Made by a program: the position numbers and the translations under genes. A stretch of 64,000 nucleotides of DNA, from positions 38,899 through 102,898 of the forward strand of contig JAECUM010011072.1 of assembly GCA_016617855.1 (NCBI GenBank), in the 5' to 3' direction. This document shows positions 32,342 to 43,016 of the stretch, piece after piece (position 1 is the stretch's first letter; each line of letters begins with the position of its first letter). The notes below the pieces were generated by a model that did not search any database, was not told the origin of the DNA, and saw nothing but the letters and a program-made list of their open reading frames with translations. Source of the DNA: Megalonaias nervosa (taxonomy: Eukaryota > Mollusca > Bivalvia > Unionida > Unionidae).

Positions 32342-32679
32342 TGTAAAACTTTTAGAAGTTTTACCACATATATCATGTTGTATGATATTTTACTCATAAA
32401 CAGTATAGTGTGTTATAACTGTAATATGTTCTGTAGATCTAGATAGTTAATAACAATAACATGTGTATCTCATTAAATGACAATTCAGTTTGAAACGGGG
32501 AACTTGAACTCTATCATCAAATCCCAGAACATTATTAGGGCTAAACCGTGAGAACTGTAAACCTACTTTACCCAGTTCTAAGTTGACCATTTTATTAAGA
32601 AATGTATTATTATCGTTATGACTAGTTTTGAAACACTGAACTTGTTCTCAGTTTAAAAATATAAATTTTAAATCTGAAC

Positions 32680-32691
32680 GAGAAGGAGGGA
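32680..32691 (+). other. Polypurine tract
   Basis: GAGAAGGAGGGA immediately before the 3' LTR; plus-strand primer site. Confidence 0.75.
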
Positions 32692-32898
32692 TGTCGTCTT
32701 CTAGAAGCAGTGCTATACGGTAATATAGACTTTCCCACTACTGAATCAGCATCTTAGAGATCTGAGATAAGGTTGTCAGATAGGGTGCTAGAAGTAGGTC
32801 TGACCAGTAAGTCAGTTATAATTTGTATGCTATGGAATAAACATGTATTTGTAAAAACAGGTCTTTTCCTCTCTCATTACATAAACCCAAACATTACA
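32692..32898 (+). repeat. 3' LTR of Mag-like element
   Basis: Starts TGTCGTCTTCTAGAAG, ends AACATTACA, followed by the ATCTC duplication. Confidence 0.9.
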
Positions 32899-33539
32899 AT
32901 CTCTAATTTCAAATAGACGAAACAGCTGCTTTAGTTCATACACAAACAAATCTGATAAACTAAAACCTAAAGTCTACTACATGAGTGTACATGGTTTGTT
33001 TACAAAGTAGTTCCTAATACACTATACTATTTTTAGGCACACGTGTTTAACACGTGAGTGCAATAGCAAGATGTTCAGTATCGTAGAATATTGCACTATT
33101 CTGACAATGTAAAGTTAACGGAGAAAAAAGGAATATATAATAATTACAAAAATTAGATTAAATTATGCACCAGAAGTTAAAACATATAGATATACATAAC
33201 ATTATCAATCGTATAAAGGTTAAACAAATAGGTAATTATTAAGTTCCTTGTACGCGTTGCACATTTTCAACGATATTTGATAAACATAATTCAGTACATT
33301 GCTATGTTAAGATTTGAAATCAAAGAAAACAATAATTCAAATATTTACGGACAAATTTGGCTTCAGAAACTTACAAGTATGCAATTAGAGTATACAAAAT
33401 TAAAAATTATGGGACTTACAAAGCAGGGTCCACGTCCCAAGTCCAAGGTACACATATGTGCTGCTCCGTACAGAAAAATGTGTGTTAAATACCTAACAAA
33501 GTATACTAAAAAAATAACCCAGTAAAATACTATTTTATA

Positions 33540-34060
33540 ACGTTTTTGTACTCTCTTCGCGTGTCTTCGTCCGTCTTGCGTGTCGTTGCCTTGTCTTTGT
33601 GCGTCTTTTCTCGCCTTTGCCCGGTCTTTTTGCGTCTTCGCGCTATACCCTTTAAAATCAGCAACTATCAACACATAGATTATATACATATATCTTATAT
33701 TTCTTTAGATAAAGCGCGTACCATTATCACGAATTTTCAGTTAAGCTACAGTTTAAAAAGTCTTGTGCGCTTCTCTTTTCCCAATACTTACTATTACAAA
33801 TATATGATTCCACTAAATCTTCTACATCAGTATTACATCAGATAAAATATATTTCAAATAACGATAAGAAGACAAAGAGACAATAGAAACATTTATATTT
33901 TTAAAATAAAATCGGAATGAACATTCAATATTTTCCATTATTGTCAGTTTAAAACGTCTACATACCGTTTTTGCCCTGACTTTGCGCTTGTTTACCCGCC
34001 TTTGAGCGTCTTTTCCCTGTCATTTACGCGTCCTTGCGGTTAATAGTATGACCCGGGAAA
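33540..34060. repeat. Dispersed repeat with degenerate decamer clusters, copy 2
   Basis: Inverted relative to 8020-8720. Two clusters of CTTTGCGCGT-like decamers (33550-33645 and 33965-34050) flank about 320 bp of AT-rich sequence that aligns with the other copy. From 32904 to 33540 there is no gene that I recognise. Confidence 0.6.
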
Positions 34061-34160
34061 ATGTTTCCGTGTCATTATGATGGTAATCTCAATTATTAGT
34101 TCCGTTTCAGTTTCCGTTGTTTCAGTCTACTTTTAGAGCATATTTTTTTCCTGTCTCCAT

Positions 34161-34262
34161 TTGATGGTGATAAAAGAGTTAGATTTAGGCATTCTCGGTG
34201 TTGATTTAAAGGTAATTATTTATTCTTTAGAATTTGAGCATTATGGTATGGCTGTCTATGTG
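34161..34262 (+). repeat. Dispersed repeat R1, copy 1 (5' part)
   Basis: GGTGATAAAAGAGTTAGATT through GTGTATTTCGGCGACA matches 44620-44740 and 48825-48935. Its continuation resumes at about 34590-34700, so the palindromes between lie inside this repeat copy. Confidence 0.6.
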
Positions 34263-34283
34263 TATTTCGGCGACAGAGTACAA

Positions 34284-34445
34284 CCACAGGAGTCTGCAGT
34301 TTTATCAATAAAGCACGACGAAATTTCTGACAACATGAAATCACCTTACCGGTATTATATGTGTTAATTAATAATACCGGTAAGGTGATTTCATGTTGTT
34401 AGAAATTTCGTCGTGCTTTATTGATCAAACTGCAGACTCCTGTGG
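34284..34445. repeat. Long palindrome P1
   Basis: Arms of about 75 bp, nearly perfect, around a short loop near 34357-34368: CCACAGGAGTCTGCAG on the left, its complement ending CTGCAGACTCCTGTGG on the right. The left arm aligns with the R1 sequence near 44785-44845, so the right arm is an inverted duplication of native repeat sequence. Confidence 0.9.
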
Positions 34446-34463
34446 TACAACAAGTAGTCTAAT

Positions 34464-34583
34464 CACAAGGGCTCGTATCGTTGTTTAAAATTTACCTGTC
34501 ATACATGTACTAGGACTATGTATGTAGTTATTACATAGTACATGTATGACAGGTAAATTGTAAGCACGATACGAGCCCCTGTG
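34464..34583. repeat. Long palindrome P2
   Basis: Arms of about 50 bp, CACAAGGGCTCGTATCG to CGATACGAGCCCCTGTG, with inner ACATGTACTA/TAGTACATGT. Shares its stem with P3. Confidence 0.9.
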
Positions 34584-34862
34584 CTTTGAATAAGATATAA
34601 TTTATTATCATTGGACACAATGGAAAGTTCAGTACTGAGAAAGAAAAAAAATCTAGAGAATATATAGTAAAATTCTGATCTGAATACGGTAGTGGAGTGG
34701 ATTGTTTTGTTTATGGCACAGATGCACACCATATGGATGAATTAAACCGATGACACAGGGTACATCGGATGGAATTAGAACATAAGCAGTAAATGTCAAT
34801 GACTCTGTGATGGAGAATTAAGAAATATTTTATTTATATGGTAAGTTTTATCAAATGTGGGG

Positions 34863-34863
34863 G

Positions 34864-34923
<60 letters not shown>
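34863..34923. repeat. (TA)n microsatellite
   Basis: About 30 dinucleotide units with one CA interruption, between palindromes P2 and P3. Confidence 0.95.
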
Positions 34924-34926
<3 letters not shown>

Positions 34927-35044
34927 CACAGGAGCTTGTATCATTGCTTGCAATTTACCTGCAATACATGTACTATATAATTAGTTATTATGCAGTACAT
35001 GTATGACAGGTAAATTGTAAGCAAAGATACGAGCCCCAGTGATA
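34927..35044. repeat. Long palindrome P3
   Basis: Copy of P2 with substitutions: CACAGGAGCTTGTATC to GATACGAGCCCCAGTG, loop around TAATTAGTTATTA. Confidence 0.9.
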
Positions 35045-35186
35045 AAAGGCAGGTAGCAAATGCAAGCATAATGATGAAAAACAATAACCTGAATTATATG
35101 AAACAATCATACTAAGTGAGACAAATTACATAGATTTACTCCTGTGACCCGTTATAATACCGGATCATGTCTATCGTATTATGGTC

Positions 35187-35448
35187 CACAGGGGGATCGT
35201 TACCAAGAAAATTTAGAGTGTCCATCACTGAATAGAGGGCTGGTGGGGGCAACCTATAATGATATAAGACAGGTTATATTGTTACAGGTTTGCCCCCACC
35301 CACCATATATTCATTGATGGATACTCTCAATTTTCTTGGTTACTAGTCCTACAATGTAAGTCACCTCACCTGATATTTACGACCTGAAAGACACAAATAT
35401 CAGGGAGGCATCTTACATTGTAGGACTACTTTGTAATGAGCCCCTGTG
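35187..35448. repeat. Compound palindrome P4/P5
   Basis: Outer ends CACAGGGGGATCGTTAC and GTAATGAGCCCCTGTG pair. Inside, one hairpin (35199-35344, stem TTACCAAGAAAATTT... with GGTGGGGGCAA/TTTGCCCCCACC) and a second (35345-35429, AGTCCTACAATGTAAG/CTTACATTGTAGGACT). The ends match the CACAGGGGCTC ends of P2/P3, as in a foldback element family. Confidence 0.85.
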
Positions 35449-36061
35449 CTATAGCAATAAGAGCCAAGGTAAGTGACCTCCAAGCACTCCCTTCCACACC
35501 TGACCATCAGTCTCAGGCTGCTATTCCTGTTCAAGAAGACACTTGGACATAATGTATAATTTTTTCAGACCTGATATATTGCTATGTTCATCAGGTTGTC
35601 ATTGACTCACTCTGCACCATAGCTGCTAAATAAGTGACTGCTATCTGGCGATTTACTATCCAGTTTCGGATATTATCCTGATGCTGACCAGCTCTGAGGA
35701 CATGTCTGTGTGTTAAGAGTAACAAAATAATTACAAGCACTTGGTCCCACTACTTTGTTTATTTTCATGATTTACTAAGGTTATTCAAATATAAGCCTTG
35801 ATTATAAAATTTAAACTAAGTAAAATTCTTTGTAAAAATGTGTGAACACATGGCCTTCCAAAATGCAGTATTGCTCATGCATTTGGGGCACATCCGATGT
35901 CAAATCTTTTGTTTCAGAAGTGCGTAGATTGTCATGTTGTCAAGCTTTTCAGTTTCAGAGGAATGTAAATCTTGCATGCAGACCACAATTCCATAATGAG
36001 AAAACACTGGGACTTCTGACACTCATATGTGAGAAGGAAAGTCTCACATCTTATTTTTGCT
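35449..36061. other. No gene recognised
   Basis: Sequence between the palindrome cluster and the histone H3 fragment; an ORF of 77 codons (35842-36075) has no recognisable content. Confidence 0.3.
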
Positions 36062-36094
36062 ATGGCTCGAACTAAGCAAACTGCCCGCAAGTCT
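36062..36094 (+). pseudogene. Histone H3 N-terminal fragment (11 codons)
   Basis: ATG 36062 opens MARTKQTARKS, an exact match to the universal histone H3 start, then diverges (GAC AAC TAG). The remaining ~125 codons of H3 are not present downstream or on the other strand. An exact 11-residue match at the initiator Met is very unlikely by chance, so this is probably a captured or truncated piece of an H3 gene. Confidence 0.7.
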
Positions 36095-37399
36095 GACAAC
36101 TAGAGAGAATTCCAATACTTTTAGGACAAAAAAGCCAGTGTGCTTCAGAATGCCAATGGAATATTAGAAAATTTATTAAGAATACTTAACACAAAATAGA
36201 AGAACTTTGTGAGCAATTTTCAAATCCGTACAAATCTCATGCAACTCTTGAAACTGTAATCACCCAAAAGGAAACATGGCAGTGTCTAGTAGTAGCAGGT
36301 TAATGTCTGAATTAGATACTTCAAAATGAGGAGAATAGAGACGAAGGAGGGACATTTTCTGGAATGCTCTTACCCCGAGGGAATGCAAGAAATTGACATG
36401 ACAGAGATTCCACTGGAGAGGAGACTGTCAATGGCAGCGGTTATGGTGGCCTTAGAACTGAAAAATTGAATTTCAAAATTAAACAGAGGTGTTAAACAGG
36501 AATGGAAATAAGAGAAATATTCTAAGACCAAAGGGATCAGAACCAATAGCCCTTTATGAACACATGCAGATAGGAGAAAAATCAGTAGACATAAAGGAAC
36601 TATCATCCATATTTAGGAAAATAAAGAAAAAGATGGAAGAATTACACACATCACATCTGCCATATGAGAGCCCCCTAACAGCAAGTGTATAATGCCTTGA
36701 AAATAATCAAGGTCAAGGTTATCAACGCTAGAATGGGGACGCAAAAAGGAAGCCAGATAAAAAATGGGGTGAGAAGATTGGAAACAGAAAAAGATGAGAT
36801 ATAAGGATATTAAAACCAGTCTTTTTTCCACATAGTTTTTGTGTAAAGATGTGGTGTAAGGGGTGCATTTCTTATTGAAAATGCAAGCACTGTAGGAACA
36901 CAGAACATGTTCTGCACAACTCCGAAATGCAGAAAGATAAAACAGAAGTGAGGAGAGGACAAACTCACATAAGTGTTCACTGAGCTAATTGTCTATCCAA
37001 AACAGAATGTATAGAAGCTGGAAAAGATAGAGAAACAGAAGGAATCAGCTCAGAACAAGGATGCACTCTTGACAGGAAAACAATAAGCTAACCAAGGAGG
37101 TGGTGACAATAGTGGAAAAAGAGAGGGGAACAAGAAGACACAAAATAAAAGCAAGAAAGAAGCTCACAAGTTTGCTGAAACAGAAGGAAATAAAGTCACT
37201 ACAGATGAAAGAATGAGAAAAGGATGAGAATGGAACTGATAACAAAAGATGGAAGAAAGAAGTAGATTCCCCATAAAGAACTACTACATGCTGAATTCTG
37301 ATGAGGAGTTAGAAGACAGTGACAACATAAAAACCATATAAAACACAAACAAACCTGGACATAAAGAACCAGGGAAAAAGATCCATAAAAAGGATATGA
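36095..37399. other. A-rich stretch without a recognised gene
   Basis: Purine-rich sequence with broken Lys/Glu-rich readings that could be a degraded 5' gag or leader of the retrotransposon that follows. I could not find a 5' LTR here. Confidence 0.3.
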
Positions 37400-38450
37400 T
37401 CATACAAGGAGAGAGAGAGAGAGTGAGAGAGGAAGAAAGGGAACTTCAAATTCGGTTAAAAGAATAAGAGCTGGCAAAAGGAAAACTCCCCTACTTTTGA
37501 TGTTATAAGAAATACCAAGTTAGTACCCCTTTTTCTGGAAAAAGAAGTAGACAGCTATTTTCCTTATTTTGAAAAAATTGCTGAAAATTTGAAATGGCCA
37601 AGGGACTACTGGACTCTATTATTACAATGTATACTTACTGGTAGAGCTCATGATATTTACATTTCACTGTCGTTACAGCAAAGTTCTGACTATGATTTGG
37701 TTAAGGAATGCATCTTAAAGGGTTATGTGTTAGTCCCTCAGGTTTATCGGCAAAAATTCAGGAATTCTAGAAAATCAACTGACCAGACCTATGTCAAATT
37801 TGCATGGGAAAAAGCACAACAATTTGATAGGTGGTGCTCTTCTAGAAAGGTTAACAAAGATTACGAAAGTCTCAGACAACTTATGTTAGTTGAAGAGTTT
37901 AGGAACTGTGTCCATGGTGACATTAGGATCTATCTTTATGAGCATAAGATTGAAACCTTGGAAAATGCTGCTCTTGCTGCTGATGGGTATTTTTTAGCTC
38001 ATAAAGTTCCTGTTGTATGCAAATCTTTCACTCAGCAGTTTACTGGTAGAAAGGAATTTCAGCCTAATACGATTCCTTCTAAAACTCAGTCTGGCACAAC
38101 TTTTAATAATCAAGCTTCTGATAAACTTGATTCAAAATCCTTGTCTCTTCCTACATGTACCTATTGCAAGAAAAAAGGACACATTATTTCTGATTGCTTC
38201 AAATTGAAATATAGGCATCAGAATCAAGTTAGACCTATCCCAAATGCTCTTATTTCTAAGATGTCAAGGTCACAGTCATGTATTGAAAGCAATACATTTG
38301 TTGGGTCTCAAAAACCCCAGTCTTATTTTATTATAGAGAATTATGAACCATTCATGTCGAAGGGTTCTATATCACTCTTGGGTGATTTGACCAATCCTAT
38401 CCCCATTAAAATTTTAAGGGATACAGGAGCTTTTCATTATCAGGTACTTT
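37400..38450 (+). pseudogene. Gag (SCAN-like) and start of protease
   Basis: Glu-rich coiled-coil remnant (EEERELQIRLKE, about 37430-37465), then, after breaks, KEVDSYFPYFEKIAENLKWP. The open frame 37589-38503 carries the SCAN-like capsid segment with RQKFRNSRKSTDQTYVKFAW and RQLMLVEEFRNC, and a CCHC zinc knuckle CTYCKKKGHIISDC (about 38155-38196). The protease active site ILRDTGA lies at 38411-38431. The frame then shifts. Confidence 0.75.
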
Positions 38451-38868
38451 GCCTTTTTCTGAGAAGTCTTCTTCTAATAAGAGTGTTCTCATTCAGGGAG
38501 TAGAGTGTGGCTTTGTTAATGTTCCTCTCCATTTTGTAAATTTGTCACCCGATTTAGTTTCAGGACCTGTGACAGTCGGCATAGTGTCTAATTTACCTAT
38601 TGAGGGCATTCATTTGTTACTAGGCAATGACCTAGCTGGAGACAAGGTTGTGGTTAATCCACTTGTAGCTGACAAGCCCTCTTTGGATCAGAAAGTTGAT
38701 CCTATTGAAAAAGAATTCCCTGATTTATACCCAGCTTGTGCAGTTACTAGAGCTATGGCAAAGAAGGCTCTTGAGAGTGAATTTGATAAGGAAAATATTC
38801 CTTTAGCTGACACATGTATTGGTTCGGCTTTTGAAGAGATCATTTTCACTCCTTGTTTGGATCAATGA
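38440..38868 (+). pseudogene. Aspartic protease, C-terminal part
   Basis: Continuation of the DTGA protease in another frame: LPIEGIHLLLGNDLAGDK is the retropepsin flap/ILG-like region. A stop at 38866-38868 separates it from the integrase part. Equivalent segments lie at 1053-1319 and 63617-63961 on the minus strand. Confidence 0.75.
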
Positions 38869-38982
38869 AAGGGTATTGATCACAGTGATCCTCTTTTAAC
38901 TACTCATTCTCTTTTATCTAATCAGGGTGACAAACGACAATCACTTGTCATCAAACAGGAAAAAGATCCTGAGATCTCCTGT

Positions 38983-39987
38983 TTGTTTCAGAGGGCCATT
39001 AGTGAAACTGAAGCCACTGAAGTACCTGTCTGTTATTTCATTAAAAATGGAATTCTTACGAGAAAATGGAGACCTTCCGAGGTACCTGCTGGTGACGACT
39101 GGTCAGTGAACTATCAAATTGTAGTTCCAAAATCTTACAGACAGGAAATACTTAGTTTGGCCCATGAAACTCCTCTGGCTGGTCATTTAGGGCTTAATAA
39201 GACTTATCACAAGATCTTGACTCACTTTTATTGGCCAAAAGTCAAAAGTGATGTTTGTGAATACTGTAGATCTTGTCATACTTGTCAAATGGTAGGAAAG
39301 CCCAATCAGAAGATACCTAAGGCTCATCTGCGACCTATTCCTGCATTTGACGAACCATTTAGCAGAATTATTGTAGAATGTGTTGGTCCCTTATCTAAGA
39401 CCAAGTCAGACAACCAATATTTGTTGACCATTATATGTTCGTCAACAAGATTCCCAGAGGCACTTCCTTTGAGGAATATTAAAACCAAAACTATAGTAAA
39501 AGCTTTGATAAAGTTTTTTACTCAATTTGGCCTTCCCAAATCTGTCCAATCAGATCAATGGTCAAATTTTATATCTGGAATTTTCCAGCAAGTTATGTAT
39601 GAATTAGGTATTCAACAATTCAAATCTTCTGCCTATCACCCTGAGAGCCAAGGGGCTTTAGAAAGATTTCATCAGACTTTGAAAAATATGATTAGATCAT
39701 ATTGCTTTGATACGGGTAAAGATTGGGATGAAGGCATTCATTTACTTTTGTTTGCTGTTAGGGAGTCAGTTCAAGAATTGTTAGGATTCAGTCCCTTTGA
39801 ACTAGTTTTTGGACACACTGTGCATGGACCATTGAAGTTACTGAAAGAGAAACTTCTTTCTAATGAAGATACTGAACTTAATCTTCTTGATTATGTATCT
39901 AATTTTAGGTATAAGTTGTCAAAGGCTTGTGAGGTAGCAAGAGCGAATCTGCACTCTACTCAGTCAAAAAATGAAATTAAGATATGA
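38983..39987 (+). CDS. Integrase (H2C2 zinc finger and rve core), upstream of RT
   Basis: Open for 334 codons. The zinc finger spans HLGLNKTYHKIL to CRSCHTCQMVGKPNQ (about 39185-39310). In the DDE core, the first position reads IIVECVGPL, Glu instead of the Asp found in the other two copies. The second is VQSDQWSNF (usual G is W), and the Glu is in GALERFHQTL. The altered first residue suggests this copy cannot integrate even though the frame is open. The tail continues at 39971-40171 after a frameshift. Confidence 0.85.
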   Translation: MFQRAISETEATEVPVCYFIKNGILTRKWRPSEVPAGDDWSVNYQIVVPKSYRQEILSLAHETPLAGHLGLNKTYHKILTHFYWPKVKSDVCEYCRSCHTCQMVGKPNQKIPKAHLRPIPAFDEPFSRIIVECVGPLSKTKSDNQYLLTIICSSTRFPEALPLRNIKTKTIVKALIKFFTQFGLPKSVQSDQWSNFISGIFQQVMYELGIQQFKSSAYHPESQGALERFHQTLKNMIRSYCFDTGKDWDEGIHLLLFAVRESVQELLGFSPFELVFGHTVHGPLKLLKEKLLSNEDTELNLLDYVSNFRYKLSKACEVARANLHSTQSKNEIKI

Positions 39988-40172
39988 TAAAAACTCAAAG
40001 GAAAGGAGTTTTCAGCCTGGTGGTAGAGTTCTAGCTCTCTTGCCCATTCCACAAAATCCTCTTCAGGCCAAGTATTATGGTCCGTACACGGTTGAAAAGA
40101 AAGTAAATGATTTAAATTACATCATAAATACTCCTGGGAGGCGAAAACTAAAAACAACTTGGCCACATTGAC

Positions 40173-41724
40173 ATGTTAAAGGAGTATATTGAAAGAGATA
40201 GCCAAGTAAATCATGCAATTAATTTAGTTGTACCTGTCCCACCAACTGAGGATTTAAGTGAAGCTATTCAATCGGACTCTACTGATTTTGGAGTGACAAA
40301 TCTTCGGAATTTGGAAATTATGAAAAATCTGGACCAGAAACTTTTACATTTGCAACAACAGGAAAAGAATGAACTTAAACAGCTATTATTTGAATATGAG
40401 CACTTATTTCCAGATGTTCTTACGAGGACAAACAAAATTTTTCCTGACGTTGAAATTATAAACTCAAAACCTGTGAAACAACACCCATACAGGATGAACC
40501 CTCTCAAACAGGAATACTTGAAAAAGGAAATTCAGTAGTTGCAGCAGAATGATTTCATAGAGCCCAGTAAAAGTGGCTGCAGTTCAGCATGTATACTTGT
40601 TCCGAAACCAGATAAAACTTTCCCTATGTGCACTGATTATAGGAAGGTGAACAGTGTGACAAAAACAGATTCATTTCCATTACCAAGAATCGATGACTGT
40701 ATTGATAAAATTGGAAATGCCAAGAACATCACCAAATTTGACCTTCTGAAAGGATTCTGGCAAAATCCACTAACGGAAAGGGCAAGGGAAATTTTGACAT
40801 TTGTGACTCCAGATGGACTCTATCAATATAAAGTAATGCCGTTCGGGATGAAGGTTTCCCCAAGTACTTTTCAACATTTGATGAATATGATTACCTCTGG
40901 TCTAGGTAATTGTGATGCTTACATCGATGATGTCATCATCTATAATGACACCTGGAAAGAACATCTAGCAACAGTTCGGAAATTCTTCGACAGACTCACT
41001 GATGCAAGTTTGACAATCAATTTATCTAAAAGTGAGTTCTGCCATTTTTGTGTAACTTTTCTAGGACATACTGTGGGACATGGACAAGTTAAACCTATAG
41101 ATGCTAAGGTCAAGGCTATCTCTGAATTCCCTGTGCCTGTCAGTAAAAAGCAGTTGATGCCATTTTTGGGTATGGCTGGATACTATCGGAAATTTTGTTC
41201 CAATTTTTCTAATATTGCTGAACCCCTGACAAACTTGTTGAGCAAGAAAAACAAGTTTCTTTGGAATGAAAAATGTCGGGAGGCTTTTGATAGGTTAAAA
41301 GCCATACTTAAAATTGCGTCGGTTCTTACAGCTCCAAATTTCAATCAATCTTTTAAACTATCTGTTGATGCAGGTGATGTTGGGGTTGGAGCAGTATTGA
41401 TTCAAGAAGATAGAAATGGTGTTGATCATCCAGTGTGTTATTTCTCTAAGAAATTAAATAAGCACCAAAGAAATTACTCAACAATCGAGAAGGAATGTTT
41501 GGCTTTAATGCTGGCATTACAGCATTTTGAAGTTTAACATAAGTTCAGCTTCTTCTCCGGTTGTTGTGTTTAGTGATCACAACCTCCTTACTTTCATCGA
41601 CAAGATGAAAAATAAAAATCAAAGATTATTAAGGTGGAGCTTGTTTTTACAAGAATATAATCTTGACATCAGGAACATCAAGGGAAAAGATAATTTAATT
41701 GCAGATGGACTTTCCCGTGTATAG
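40173..41724 (+). pseudogene. Reverse transcriptase and RNase H
   Basis: Leader 40173-40538, then a stop and an open frame 40539-41537. RT motifs: CTDYRKVNSVTKTDSFPLPR, FGMKVSPSTFQHLMN and the catalytic AYIDDVIIY (about 40918-40944). RNase H: LSVDAGDVGVGAVLIQED, with CYFSKKLNKHQRNYSTIEKE. The final part (VVFSDHNLLTFIDK ... NLIADGLSRV) lies in a shifted frame, 41527-41724. RT lies 3' of integrase. Confidence 0.85.
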
Positions 41725-41850
41725 AAATATTATTTCATGTACACTTTGTATAATTCATAAGAGTTCTTCTTATGTAATTTTGTTTTACCTCATGTATCAT
41801 TTACATATGGTAAAAAGAAAGCTTTATCATATAAATCTTTCTTTTTCTTT

Positions 41851-41861
41851 ATGGGGGGAAG
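41851..41861 (+). other. Polypurine tract
   Basis: ATGGGGGGAAG directly before the 3' LTR; also present in the minus copy next to 61050. Confidence 0.75.
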
Positions 41862-42783
41862 CGTTACGTATATGTAATTTAATTGCTTGTGTGTTAGTTT
41901 TAAATTCTCTTATTTTATTTTTATTTCATTACGTTATTGTAATGATAACTTTATTCACTGGATTTGACTTTTTTTCGGAAAATTCGGTTTTCTTTTTTGA
42001 CCTGATAAACACGCAGTCTATTGTTCAGTTTTATTTTTAATTAACCGAGTTCTTGACCTTGGTTCCGATTTTGTAAACATTGAGAGAAAATGATTGGTCA
42101 TTACCAAGGTCATGTTCAGCCTACATGTTTGTCTGAATAAACAACATTTTATTTTAAAATTTATTTCCAGTGTGGGAATCAGATTCTTAGCTAGGCTATA
42201 GTAGTCTACGTGGTAATTGGCATTTTTTTTACTGCGCTGTTCAAGTTAAGTGACCACGTGAGCCATCATGTGATCTGAAATCACGGCTTAAAACAGACAT
42301 TTTCTAGTGGATTTGATTAGTTGTAAAATATACCTTTGGGCTTAAGGTATTTGTCTTGTTGTTGCCATTTGAGTTGATTTTCGTATTTAAAATAATTTAT
42401 TCATCCTGGAAAATACTCTTCTTCGACGAAATTCTTGGACAAAGACATTCACTAAATTATTAGGAATTCAAAAGCCGGAATTGTATTCTTGGAGACTCAA
42501 CAAGGAACTGTTGACACATCAGCACAAACTGGTTAAAGAGGATGTCATCATCTTCCATATTGGAACTTCATCAAGATTTGAACCTGGATTCAGTTAGAAC
42601 TTTGTAGTGATAGAACTTATATTTTGAATTCTAGGATTAATTTTTGGATTATATTCACAAACCTAAGTTCTATTTCAAACTTTTACCATGTTTTCTAGGG
42701 AAATAAATTATTTTGTTAAATTTACAAAGCTTGTTGACTTCACTCTTTTCTTTTGTTACTTTTGTACGAGCCTACACATAACA
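41862..42783 (+). repeat. 3' LTR of Gmr1-like element
   Basis: Starts CGTTACGTATATG (TG in the other copies) and ends GAGCCTACACATAACA. Matches 49809-50736 and, inverted, 60168-61050. Confidence 0.9.
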
Positions 42784-42910
42784 GTTAGGACTGGTTGGCT
42801 TGGTGTCAGGATAATGTGATTGGGTGGGACATGATGCTACATACCTATGACATGATGCCCCAGTGTTAGATGTCACCATAAACTGTCACACTGCAGACAT
42901 CATACCAATA

Positions 42911-42911
<1 letters not shown>
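42784..42911 (+). repeat. 3' half of a SINE, cut by the LTR
   Basis: Starts abruptly at GTTAGGACTGG right after the LTR and aligns with the body of the SINE at about 54808-54945 (GGGACATGATGCT, CAGACAT). The tRNA-derived head is missing on this side. Confidence 0.7.

Positions 42912-42957
<46 letters not shown>
42912..42957. repeat. (CA)n microsatellite, SINE tail
   Basis: About 22 CA units; the SINE at 54663 ends in the same type of tail, so this is probably an expanded SINE tail. Confidence 0.9.
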
Positions 42958-42958
<1 letters not shown>

Positions 42959-43016
42959 TAAAGCATTTTCACATGACTTCATTTTCAGGATTTCCTGCTG
43001 TAATTGCTTTTCATTC

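Larger units (their letters stand above)
28061..32898 (+). mobile_element. Mag-like Ty3/gypsy LTR retrotransposon, complete structure
   Basis: 207-bp LTRs at 28061-28267 and 32692-32898 (roughly 20 differences by eye, so an old insertion). The target duplication ATCTC lies at 28056-28060 and 32899-32903. Primer site and polypurine tract are in place, with gag, protease, reverse transcriptase, RNase H and integrase in the normal gypsy order. All frames are broken, so it is inactive. The tRNA-Ser-like primer site and zinc-knuckle style suggest the Mag lineage. Confidence 0.9.
37400..42783 (+). mobile_element. Gmr1-like Ty3/gypsy retrotransposon, 5'-truncated
   Basis: Gag, protease, integrase, reverse transcriptase and RNase H in that order, then polypurine tract and a 922-bp 3' LTR. 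Integrase before RT is the Ty1/copia order, but all domains are Ty3/gypsy type; this combination defines the Gmr1-like group. Copies in the window: 1-1454 (minus) and 60168-64000 (minus). No 5' LTR was found. Confidence 0.85.

Noticed and set aside
34284..34445. Precursor of a microRNA
   Set aside because: Arms of ~75 bp with near-perfect pairing, and related hairpins next to it, fit foldback repeats or inverted duplication better.
35842..36075. 77-codon ORF overlapping the H3 start
   Set aside because: Different frame from the H3 match and without recognisable content.
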